64,000 bases of DNA from Arthrobotrys musiformis (lineage: Eukaryota > Ascomycota > Orbiliomycetes > Orbiliales > Orbiliaceae): NCBI GenBank assembly GCA_036971715.1, contig JAVHJL010000005.1:3286001-3350000 (forward strand). The letters run 5' to 3'. A program made the translations under genes and the position numbers. The notes beneath the pieces are model-generated. The model was given only the letters and a program-made list of their open reading frames with translations. It was not told the origin of the DNA and did not search any database. Shown here in pieces: positions 21,672-31,646 of this stretch. The first letter of the stretch is position 1. Each line of letters opens with the position of its first letter.

Positions 21672-22131
21672 TCTATTGTTACGTGGCAGACCCGCCAGGT
21701 CTTGCTTTGCCGCTTTTTCTTGATGAATCCAATTGGGGGAAGAACCTAAATATCAAATAACGTGCCCATTGAAACACGAGGAGGTCAGGAGTTTGTAGTT
21801 CATAGTTGAGCGTGTTTTATAATATTTGAGCTGGATTCTACAACGTCCTAGAATCCGGCTGGACTTTGTTTTCTACGATAAGCCGAGAGCCTTAGTTGGA
21901 CAATGCTTCGGCCAGCTTTGGTTTACGAGATAAGGAAAATGTATCAAGGATACGTAGATCTGGTCTCGTACCCAGACCGCACAAAGAGTGGCCGAATTTT
22001 AGAATGGCCATGACTATATATAAGATATTATTCTATCTGTCAATATGATATTATAGTGTATCAGTTACCCCGAAAAGTTATTATCGGCATATGAGTCTAT
22101 CGTGACCCAAGCATACAGCTATATAGCCAAG
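21672..22131. other. Intergenic between the two Gln-rich secreted protein genes
   Basis: 460 bases, AT-rich toward 22020-22110. Contains the promoter of the 619-aa gene and the 3' UTR of the 459-aa gene. No further feature seen. Confidence 0.6.
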
Positions 22132-23511
22132 CTAAGAACCTGAACTAGGATCTTGGTGAGAATATGGATTTAAACCCGCGGCAAAATTTTCTAGCTGCGC
22201 CTCGTCTTGATTGTTATTTGGCGGTTGCTGTACTTGATTATTGCCTAGGTTCAGTTGTGAGCCCGATGGGCCGTAATTGTATTGTTGCATTTGCTGGGAA
22301 CCGTATGGGTTGCTGGGGTTATACTGCTGGAATGCATACGGGTCGTAGACCGGCTGCGGATTTATTCCTGCTAGTTCAGATACTCGATCGACGGGGTAAT
22401 CCGATGGAGCCCAACCCGGCCAATTTACATTACTTTGACCTGCACCCGACGGCTGTTCGTTGGTGTTCATAGGAACATTGGCAGGTTGGTTAGTATTTGG
22501 CTCTTCTTGCCGATGCGCCTGAGTATCCACACCCGTAGTTTGTTCAACTGTCTGCTGGCTGGGGCGTCTGCGGGTCTCCTGCTCCCGCTGCCTTCTGATC
22601 CGCGGCACCGGCAATCCTAATCGTTCATGTTCTTCCTGCACCATATACGCCGCAACTCTCTGTGAACTAAGAGTAAAATCTTCCGTCGGAACAAAGTTGA
22701 AATCCTCGGATCCGAAGTCCACGTTTAGTCCCTCCTGTTGCTTCCGATACGCCTCTTCCCTCTTGACCCAGGCGCCTAATGGCTGTATTAAATTAGACCC
22801 TAGTGTTGTCTCGATCTCAGCATCATCTCTGAGAAGAATTCCAGGCTCGACCCTTTCATCTCTCATAACATATCTCCACCGCATAGAACCCGCCATTGTT
22901 GGATCCATCATGTTGACAACAAGTCTACTCGGGTGGACTTGATTTGTTTGTTCCGAACGACCAAAGGCTCGAATCACCCTCTGGTCTATAGGGTCGTCGG
23001 GATCCGCCTGCTTCCAACTCTTTACGGGCGGAACAGCATGATCCAGCAGATTGATGAAGTAAAAGTTACCACTGGTCCCTCTATTCCTCTCCGACGGCTC
23101 AAGCCTGATAGTCATCGACGGAGCCGTTCCGCAGACCTCATCATCGAAGAAAAACAGATACTCGACTTTCCGTCCCGTTCGTGGGGAGGAATCTAAAATA
23201 CCGATCATTCCGGGGATGGGATCCGGGGGATCGTAGTCACGCGGCGCGAGGTCTTGCATTGTTTGGCATTGCACAGCGCCTTGTGGGAACTTGAAGGTGT
23301 CGGAGAGTAAAGGTGCCGTTCCTGTTAATAGGTACAGTATAAGGCCTGAGGATGCCTCGTAAGTGGCGTCTGGGCCGATTAGGCCATTTTTCCATATAAA
23401 TCTTAGCCAGAACGCGCTGCTGGCGTTTGGGAAGGTTAATATTGTTATCGCTAGGTAGGCTATTAGGCCGATTTGTTTAGGGAGTCCTTGCCGCAACATC
23501 TTGCCGGCCAT
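22132..23511 (-). CDS. Secreted Gln/Asn-rich protein of unknown function, 459 aa
   Basis: Single exon, ATG at 23511. A long hydrophobic leader (residues about 15-33) ends ASSA and is followed by FWLRFIWKNG, matching the aromatic start of its neighbour's mature part (FYRLWGY). A globular region has Cys at GAVQCQTM and DEVCGTAP, a Pro-rich DPPDPIPGMIGILD loop, and ends MRDERVEPGILLRDDAEIETTLG. After about residue 290 it becomes basic, then Gln/Asn/Pro/Tyr-rich with YNPSNPYGSQQMQQYN-type repeats, probably disordered. Unknown family; probably a diverged paralogue of the 619-aa protein upstream on the same strand. Confidence 0.75.
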   Translation of the reverse strand: MAGKMLRQGLPKQIGLIAYLAITILTFPNASSAFWLRFIWKNGLIGPDATYEASSGLILYLLTGTAPLLSDTFKFPQGAVQCQTMQDLAPRDYDPPDPIPGMIGILDSSPRTGRKVEYLFFFDDEVCGTAPSMTIRLEPSERNRGTSGNFYFINLLDHAVPPVKSWKQADPDDPIDQRVIRAFGRSEQTNQVHPSRLVVNMMDPTMAGSMRWRYVMRDERVEPGILLRDDAEIETTLGSNLIQPLGAWVKREEAYRKQQEGLNVDFGSEDFNFVPTEDFTLSSQRVAAYMVQEEHERLGLPVPRIRRQREQETRRRPSQQTVEQTTGVDTQAHRQEEPNTNQPANVPMNTNEQPSGAGQSNVNWPGWAPSDYPVDRVSELAGINPQPVYDPYAFQQYNPSNPYGSQQMQQYNYGPSGSQLNLGNNQVQQPPNNNQDEAQLENFAAGLNPYSHQDPSSGS

Positions 23512-25918
23512 TAACTAATATCTCGAACGGGTTGCGCCACATGTCATATGGCACTCTACGTGCATGCGATGGGTGCTGAATATTTGTTTTAGCCCATGGA
23601 CAATATCACGTTTGGTCCTTGAGCTCATATGCTGTTGTTCGAGGTAAATAGGTTCTCTCATGGTATTTTATGCGCATGACGTTCATTTCGAAATTTCTCC
23701 AAGGAATAACCACCGCAAAATCCAACAAGATATTGTGTCATTGTGTTGTCGCACTACCCTTCACCACTCGTCTCACTTAGATTGCCGGTACCGGTATGTA
23801 TTCCGAAGCGGGGGTGCGGCCTACAGGCTAATCACAATAATCCGAGAGAGCTTGAACTCGCATATCGCCGTTCAAAATTGGCATTATTCGGCTACTTTGC
23901 CCGGTCGTTTCGTTTGTTAATCTAAACTTTTCATCAGAAACAAAATCTACGTACAAAAATCGCGGAGGGTGTTACATTTGAGACAAGATTCTGAGGAGAA
24001 GTAATTTCATTTCTGAGGCACCGAAAATTGATAGTCAAAGGGCACACCACACTCTAAGACGACATCAAACAGCAAACCCCCCACTAGAATCATGCCTACG
24101 ACACATCCGGAGTAAAGTGCCTACTACTAACGATTATCGGGTGTCTACTAGCTTGACAGCTTCCCCTGTCAAGGCCTGCCATGCAGTATTCAGCTGCTGC
24201 AGCTTACGTGGTAAGGATGTCGATATTTGGGAAATATTAATCTTACTTGGGCTGGTTAGACTGCACAGCAGACACAAGTCATCAAGCCACCATTGATAGG
24301 GTAAAATAGCAAAAAAGAGGTGGTGAATTTCGGTGCTAGACAGAGCGTCCCTAGTTAATTGACTGAGGTATTTCTTCTTCATAGCTAATCAATCCCGCCC
24401 TCCACCGCTTTTCGGCTTATGCAGCGTACTGGTGAAACCGTTTGCACGAGGCAATCTCGACGCCAAGGGTATTCCCACATGGTGTGCACCCCTCGTCAAC
24501 CTGGTCCCGTGCATGGCCATGACCTGAGCTGGCCCGTCTTCTCAATTGGATCGGCATCTACAGGCCATGCATTGTTAAATTGGCAGGAGAGCATTTATTT
24601 CTAAACTTCGACCGGGTCACCGGAAAACTGCCTTTTTATAGATGTATTGTGTTCAGCAGAGTCTTATTTTTTCGAGACAGGAAATCTTTGCCGACGGTTT
24701 TTTGGCATGTTTGCTTGACACTCACTTGCGAGGTTCTGGCGTCATCGCGTTCGCTTGCCCTTGGACGCCCGTTTCAGGAGAATTCCTGATCTGGTGTGTT
24801 CTACTGCAGGAACGCATTCGAGAAACATTACACTAACTTTCGACACGGGAAAAAACGAGCGCTAGCGTGACCGATCCCCGCTTCTTTGACCTGTACAGGT
24901 AGGCAAAAGGAGTACGGACCTTGCCAGCGAACGTCAATCCTGTATTGCAGAGCAAAAAAGACTTTCTCTTTTCTTTGAACCCTTGAACGTTAGCTCTTGG
25001 ATTTTGACAACCTGCCTTGTTATTCTTCCCTTGCAAGTGGGCACCTTTGTCCTGGGATAGTAGAACCTACTGGGGGGTTGAATAAAACTGCCAAACGGGC
25101 GCCCTTTCTTTTGAACTGTCAAAACAGACCTTTGTCTTTTTTACATTCATTCTTTTTTGCACCGCCTTTTTTTCGAATTTTGATATTTCGAATCCAATTG
25201 ACAATTCGAATTCCCTTTCCGACCTAAATAAAACTTTCCTTTCAACCCCAATCGATTTGGCTCTGGCTCTGGCTCTCTGGATCGACTGTCTTTTTTCCTT
25301 GAAAGGGATTTTAGCTTTGACAGTTTTGCCCCGTTCCTGAATCAGTTGGCTGGTTCCTGCTGAAGTTTACCCGAAACGAAAAGCCTATGACCGACTTTGC
25401 TCAATGTTAATCCACGTTATTCTGATGCCACTTGCAAACGTTAAATAAACCACCAAGTGTATCTGGGGAACCAAAAAAAAAAAAAAGTCAATAACGATAG
25501 AAGAAGAAAACCTTAATATCGGTATTCGATTACGAGGAAGGTCTGAGACCGCGGTCTAGTCTTTATCGACCCTTTTGGTACAAAACTCGACGTTGATCCG
25601 GGGGAAATATCCAACCACAACCTCTCCAGGAGATCCACGATAATTTGTGTTGCTTGGGGATTTTTTTTCGCATACTCGCCTGGTTTACGAGACAAAATAC
25701 TCGCCCGTTGCGCCTTTCTATAACAATATATAATATCATTCGGGGGAGAGACTTGGTATTCGACTGTGGCAGATTAATTATACTATTCGACAACGACAGA
25801 ACGAAGGAAGGTTGAACCGAATCCGAAACACACAAGATATATACAGACAGACTCGACTTCAGGCAGTGGGAAGATGCGCTCAACATCGACATAAATCAAT
25901 TCTCGACTATTCACGATA
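23512..25918. other. Long gene-free interval with promoter and leader of the membrane-protein gene
   Basis: 2.4 kb with no supported gene. An 82-codon ATG frame on the minus strand (24134-24382) has plausible residue composition but no domain and was not called. 25,100-25,900 is rich in T/C runs, as is usual upstream of fungal genes, and probably contains the promoter and a long 5' UTR of the gene at 25919. Confidence 0.45.
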
Positions 25919-27937
25919 ATGGAGCTGAGGGTGCTCATACCCACAGCGTGCGTCCTCGGAGTTCTGCTTATCGTAACACTAGTCCTCGTGATTGTGTTAA
26001 TAGTAAGAGCGCGACAACGGAAACGGGAGATAAGAGACTGGCAACAGCACGGGATTGTGGAGGATAATGTCTCTTTCGCATGGTCGGAACATGGTCCCTC
26101 GAGAGGAGTCTCGGTGCGAGAAGGGAAACTTGTCCGAAGCCAGAGCCGAAAGAAGACCAAGGAGGCACGGACGACGGTGGAGCAAGTCCGGGACGACAAT
26201 GATAACTATTCGGTAAAGCAGGGCATGGGCTCCCTAGACTTCATGAACTCGATATCGGGTATCACTGGTCGTATTAGCCCGGGTATTGGAAGAGCTCTAT
26301 CCATAGGGTCTCATAAAACCTCGACACTGAGCTCAGAAAAAAGTCGGCAGTTGTCGCCCTTGCCCGCCACTGACGAGGGAAGTCAGACAAGTAGTTCGCA
26401 TCTTGTCGACATGCAGAAAAGGCCGTCGAGTTCGGGCAGAAAGAAGAGCTCCCACTCACGTTCTTCCAGCAGGAGTAATATCCATGAATCTCCAATACCG
26501 GAGGATATGACGATGTATGGTCGAGAGAGTATTCTGCTCCCTTCCCCTCCTTCGTCAGTACATATCCTTACACCAACATACTCTCGACATTCCCGCCAGT
26601 CTCAGTCAAACTCGAGTTTCACATTCACACCTGTGACGCCACGTGCATCCATAAGTTTATTTCCTTTGTCAGCTCCTCCAGGTCAACATCGACGTCCTTC
26701 TGTAGCTGCGCCAACAGCCCCGAATGCAACGTTGGCAAATCATACTTTTTCTAATCATATGCATTCAGCAAGGCGGCCTTCGTTCTTGCAAAACTCTTAT
26801 ACCTTTGACCATATGCCCTCATCTCCTTCATCCTCTTTTAGTAATAGCCAGCCTACCTTGGCAGAATACTCGGACGAACTGGCGCCTCGTCCCGGCAGCA
26901 GGCCCAAAGTCTCACAGATCCAGATCCCTGAACCTAAATCTGTCTCACCGCGCGCTCCTCTCTCCGCCACCCACTCATCCGATCCAGACTCTCCAGAGAA
27001 TGTCCCAGACCACCATGCCCAGGTCAACAACTTCGAAAACTGGACGTTTGGCGGCGGAGTCTCTTATGGTAATAATCGTATGAGCGATAGTGAGGATGGT
27101 AATTTCCCAACGCCTTACAACGACGTTCCACGCCCCCAATACACAAGGGCACCGTCATCGGCCGTTGGGAATCCTGGTATTCCGCAGTCTAGAAAGGAAT
27201 CCATCACATCATATGCTCAGATGAGACGGGAATCTATCCGGAGAGACTCGTTCGGTGGGGCCATTCCCTTCCGCCGTGAATCCCACGGACCTTCAATGCT
27301 ACGGAGAGACTCAACAGCTAGTTTCCTTGGAAGCCCTCCAAAATTCGCAACCGGACCTCGTGTATATCATCAGCATCTTTCTCCGAACATTCAACCACAA
27401 CATCACGATAGCATAATTCGGACTTACAGCGATCGTTCTTTGCATGGCTTTGAGGCACAATCGTCCAACGAGCGTCAGAACGATCCTATGAATATCAATC
27501 CTTTGATCAATGAGTCAAAAACTTCGATCGTTAGCGTTTCAAGTACAGGCAGCGCCGCATCTGACAGTTTCACCGGTAATGGAGGACTTAGCCCCCCGCC
27601 TTTACAAAAGAACTCTTTTGAGGGCACGCGGTCTGAGGGGGAAGGAGCATATACGTTGGCAGCAGTAAGCACGAAGCTACTACAACAGACTCGACCGCCT
27701 GTGACGCCCCCGCGTCATGCACATGGAATGCCATTTGGTGGTAGTGGTACAGACAGTCAAGTTTCATACGAGACTAGTCCGCCATCTAGACGACCGGTAA
27801 AGGATTTCGTCCCTGAAACGGTTGCGGAGATGAATGAGAATCTTCCTGCCAGTCCAAAATCAACAATTACGAATGAGACTGTGACTGAGAATAGCATCGG
27901 AGAGATGAGCCCCAGTCGAATGAACGGTGGGACTTAG
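25919..27937 (+). CDS. Single-pass membrane protein with long Ser/Pro-rich cytoplasmic tail, 672 aa
   Basis: Single exon, ATG at 25919. Residues 5-30 form one strong hydrophobic segment (LIPTACVLGVLLIVTLVLVIVLIV), immediately followed by basic RARQRKREIRDW, giving an N-out, C-in single-pass orientation. The rest, over 600 residues, is Ser/Pro/Arg-rich and probably disordered, with many S/T-P and RxxS-like sites (RRDSFGG, RRESHGP, RRDSTAS) that could be phosphorylated. No cysteine-rich or enzymatic domain seen. The extracellular part is only a few residues, so it is not a typical receptor or wall sensor. Function unknown; a plasma-membrane scaffold is one possibility (inference). Confidence 0.75.
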   Translation: MELRVLIPTACVLGVLLIVTLVLVIVLIVRARQRKREIRDWQQHGIVEDNVSFAWSEHGPSRGVSVREGKLVRSQSRKKTKEARTTVEQVRDDNDNYSVKQGMGSLDFMNSISGITGRISPGIGRALSIGSHKTSTLSSEKSRQLSPLPATDEGSQTSSSHLVDMQKRPSSSGRKKSSHSRSSSRSNIHESPIPEDMTMYGRESILLPSPPSSVHILTPTYSRHSRQSQSNSSFTFTPVTPRASISLFPLSAPPGQHRRPSVAAPTAPNATLANHTFSNHMHSARRPSFLQNSYTFDHMPSSPSSSFSNSQPTLAEYSDELAPRPGSRPKVSQIQIPEPKSVSPRAPLSATHSSDPDSPENVPDHHAQVNNFENWTFGGGVSYGNNRMSDSEDGNFPTPYNDVPRPQYTRAPSSAVGNPGIPQSRKESITSYAQMRRESIRRDSFGGAIPFRRESHGPSMLRRDSTASFLGSPPKFATGPRVYHQHLSPNIQPQHHDSIIRTYSDRSLHGFEAQSSNERQNDPMNINPLINESKTSIVSVSSTGSAASDSFTGNGGLSPPPLQKNSFEGTRSEGEGAYTLAAVSTKLLQQTRPPVTPPRHAHGMPFGGSGTDSQVSYETSPPSRRPVKDFVPETVAEMNENLPASPKSTITNETVTENSIGEMSPSRMNGGT

Positions 27938-29213
27938 TTTGCAGTACAGCGCCAGGAGAGGTATATTAGATGTTGGGAATTTTTCCCTGCGTTAGGTTTA
28001 ACTTGGGTTATGTTGCACTTAGCATCGATGCCTTCTGAAACGCATCTTTTGATACCAACCCCCCTCATCTACATTCTTGCTTGTTTGCGGCATGAATTGT
28101 CGCTATATTCGTTATATCACTGCCATTTGGCTCCGCTTGTTGCATTTCCTTTCCCTTCACCTTCTTGCAGTTGCTTTGCCTTTTCCAGATACACATTTAC
28201 CAACGACCGGTGACGAACGGAGTTTATTCACTTCTATGGATTCGATTCTTGTAGCTATATACCCATTTCATTCATATGTTCTTCAAATCACATTTTCTAT
28301 TTTTTTGTTTTAATTTTTTAGCATTCTCATTGAAGGTGTATGCATGTAATTGATACATACTACCTCGTCCGTTAGAGAGGTTGTTAGGGCTCAGATTTGG
28401 AGAATCTAACCACTTACCGACCTAAGAAAATGAAAGTATTCCTTTGCGGCGTTCGAAGTAGTGCCACAATGTTTGAATTAAAATTTTGCTTACCTAAGTA
28501 ATTATCGCCTTTCTCTTGAGGATAACTTGTGTAGGCCAAAGTGTGTGTGTGTCTGATCTTGAGACTACATGTCACATAGGCTGTGCATTATATATCACCG
28601 CAGTTAACCATTAATTGGAACATGTATACACCAACTACAAGTTGGATTCGCTGAAACGCACAGCATAGGATCAGTTAGCAGCCTCATGAAGTATACGCGG
28701 ATTCGAATTCCAACACTCCCTCGCCATACAACACAACAGAGATGTAAAACCAATGCTGTTACCTCCACTCACGATGCATAATGACGCTAGTATGCCTGGT
28801 GCTTAGAGAGCAATGGGAATCTTTTATCAGGGACGAGGCGGTGAGATGCAATGTTGGGTTTTCTTGTGGTAAATCCTTCTCTTGTGCCGCGGTTTTGAAA
28901 TTTTTTTTCTATATGAGCGGACAGGATACCATGGTAGCAAGACCGGGTTATTCTGCAAGGACCGTTTCCCCTAAGCTTCACATATCTACATACGTATAAG
29001 GTGTTATTAGGTAGTGGCATTTTCTCTGCAAGCAGGTCAAGCTACTCATTGAACTACTCGACCGCTCGTTTCTACAACTGTCGTCTTAGAGATTCCGCAT
29101 ATTTTGCTTTCTTCGAATCACTCCACTATTTTCATTCCCTTGTTCTAGCTAGATCCAGTGCTATAAACCGAATTCGGGCTTGTGCATAAAGACTATCACG
29201 AGGATTGGTCACA
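27938..29213. other. Intergenic, 3' of the membrane-protein gene
   Basis: 1.3 kb, AT-rich near 28230-28330. Includes a short GT run at 28542-28552. No open frame shows recognisable coding character. Confidence 0.5.
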
Positions 29214-30283
29214 ATGCGGATTTACAGCAAGCCTCTATTGTGGCAAACGGCCGCTGTAGCAGGTCTGCTTTTCTTCCAAGCGGCCGAAGCTTATGTCGCT
29301 GTAAGTATATCCCTCTAGTGCTGATATCGCCATATCCGAGCCGTCCCCATCATGCATCATAGTACAGCGAGCTATTTACTAACCAGTTGTTTTCTTGCGC
29401 AGGCTGTCACAGAGGAGGACCTTGGGGGTTATCTAAAACTTGTCAAAAGGGTAAATGTGGACGGGAGTCCAAACTACCACCTGGACCTCCACGAGAGGTG
29501 GCACGACGATGTAAGTTTGCAAACCCTCTAGCATAGCATACACATGTCAGATATTTCCGCCGTCCGATTGGGAGTATGCTGACAATCGCCGAATTTTGGG
29601 TAAATTAGGAACTCGGAAGAGCTATCAGAAAGAGAGGGGAAGACGGCGTGGAAGCAAAAGAGGATGTTTACAGCCAGCTGCTTCCCAACCCAACCCCGGA
29701 AGAAAAGGATACATTTAGGTCAAGCTTTGACTACATCTGCGGAGGGACCAACACCCGCGGGCAGATTGCTACGGTCGAAGAGCTCTCTGGTGCCGCGATG
29801 AGCGTTATGTCCAAGTCTGGCCATTACGAGCTCGAGGGTTGGTCCACGCCTGGTGTAATCTCCCTCGGAAATCAAGCATCGGAACCCAAAAAGTATCAAT
29901 CAGCGATTCCGATTCATTGCCTCGGGGGACCGAACAAGTACACTCTCATCCTGACTCCCAAAAATATCGGAGCAGAATTTAAGTATGGGATTTCGATGTC
30001 CCGTTATCTTATTGCAAGATGCCTGCATCTGATGATTAAAGTCTGCGAATTCGATCTTCAGGAGAAGGTACTAATGTTCAGCTTCAGCCCTAAGAACAGC
30101 CGCCTCTCTATGGCTGAAGTTACGACCTTCCAGAAGGACTGTGAGAATTGGGTTCAGCCTCTCTGTAGGTCTACGGATGATGAAAGTAAGGCCGAATGCC
30201 TTACGACTAAATCCCTTCTTGGCATCTCATGGACAGAGACGAAGCCAACCCCTACAAAGCCAAAGGGCTCAAAGAAGGCATAA
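29214..30283 (+). CDS. Small secreted protein of unknown function, 289 aa, three exons
   Basis: Exons 29214-29300, 29403-29510 and 29609-30283, all phase 0, with GTAAGT donors and CAG/TAG acceptors. The first exon encodes exactly a signal peptide (LLWQTAAVAGLLFFQAAEA). The mature protein has ELGRAIRKRGEDG, which resembles a dibasic processing region, then a domain with CGGTNTRGQIATVEEL, SKSGHYELEGWSTPGVISLG, IPIHCLGGPNKYTLILTP and a KVCEFDL..VLMFSFSP segment, with Cys spaced for several disulphides. The C-terminus is Lys/Pro-rich (PTPTKPKGSKKA). I do not recognise the family. The signal peptide on its own exon and secreted Cys-bearing domain fit a candidate effector. Confidence 0.7.
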
Positions 30284-31646
30284 GAAGGTCTTTAAAATGG
30301 TTTCGGCGGTAGACAAGGGGGTAATTAAGAGAACCTGAGTCGTTCTATGTCGTTTTTTCTTGCCGGCTCGCTAGCCGAGCCGTCTGTGCTGGGGTGTGGT
30401 CTAATCCTCGTCAAATCTATCATGTTCTTTTTCGTTTTTAAATTTCTAGGATCCGATGTTTGGCCTCTATTTTTATCAAATTCTTTCCCTTGGTTCGACT
30501 TTTTTGTATCGGAATTAATACTCTTGGCCTCTCTGTACTTAATAAGAATTCGAACTGTGGATATCTATGCCTGTATGTAAACAGTCTTGAGTCATTTGCT
30601 CTATTTTTTTTTTTTTTTTTTTTGCCTGTGAGATCTTCACGGCCTTGTTCGGCCGGTTTCAGTTCTGTCATGATCCAGTTTGCATTTGAATGGCACGTTC
30701 ATCGAATGTCGTCCGACGGAGTGCCCAAAGCTCCTTCTTAGCTCCGATAGGGCCAAGCCTGGTCATCAATGCCGCAGCATTTTGCGAAATATGCCCCCCC
30801 AACAATCGATAAATGTTGTTCTTGCATGTAGTAACGTTAGGCTGAAGTGCGCCCCTGGGGCCTTGTCATGTTCGCGGGAAATTTAATTTACCCCGTCGAC
30901 CATGTGAATCTCAACAGGATCTCTCGAGTCAGTTCTACGGGCGGCTAAGCTTCCGTTACATAGCTGAGGTAAAAGCCGGTCAGCAATAAGTTACCAGGAT
31001 TTTATGAACACAGTACTGCAGTTTGCGTTCTGGCCGATAAGGCTTCCAAACATTCTCTCCGTATTCCGACACAGGTCGACTCCTAATCATGTGATATCAT
31101 TTCCAAGGATTCAAAATATTCTCCACTCACAATCAGCGTTTTGATTCTAGGTCTCGAACTCCAGTTTCGAAGTTTGGGGTTGGGGGCGGGGCCCACACCA
31201 TCTAGTTACCGGCCTGTTCCATTAGGTATTATTACCTATCGGTTTAGTGCCGTTAGCGTGATTCGCTTCCTTGGATGACTTTTTGCGGGGCGGCATTGCA
31301 CAGACGTATATCCGTACGTACGCAGCACACAGCATGTACCAGATCCACGGACACCAGGTTTTAAAGAGAACTGTGCGCCCGCGTACGACCCCCCCTTTCC
31401 ACATACCCTCTCTCCAACCAGGCATCTTACGAGATCGATCTCGCTAGGACCAGAATTATTTAAAAAACCTGCCACGACGACCTATTCGGCAGGAACTCCG
31501 AACGCTTGCAGAATCCAAGAAAACCTTACTTGCCTTACACAGTACCTTGTCCGCCGTACTGGCCGTTTAATTGTTATTATCTTGTTCCTTTGATTCGTTA
31601 CCGTGGTTCCATTCGATTCGTCCGCCCCGCGCGCGTGAGTGAAGGC
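30284..31646. other. Intergenic upstream of the Zn2Cys6 factor
   Basis: 1.4 kb with no gene supported. Contains a T20 run (30604-30623). A minus-strand frame overlaps the first exon of the transcription factor but has no coding features. Confidence 0.5.
30604..30623. repeat. T20 homopolymer
   Basis: Twenty consecutive T in intergenic DNA, 0.3 kb downstream of the small secreted protein gene. Length should be treated with caution because homopolymers are prone to sequencing error. Confidence 0.9.

Noticed and set aside
24134..24382. 82-codon minus-strand ATG frame
   Set aside because: Residue composition is plausible but nothing besides length supports a gene.
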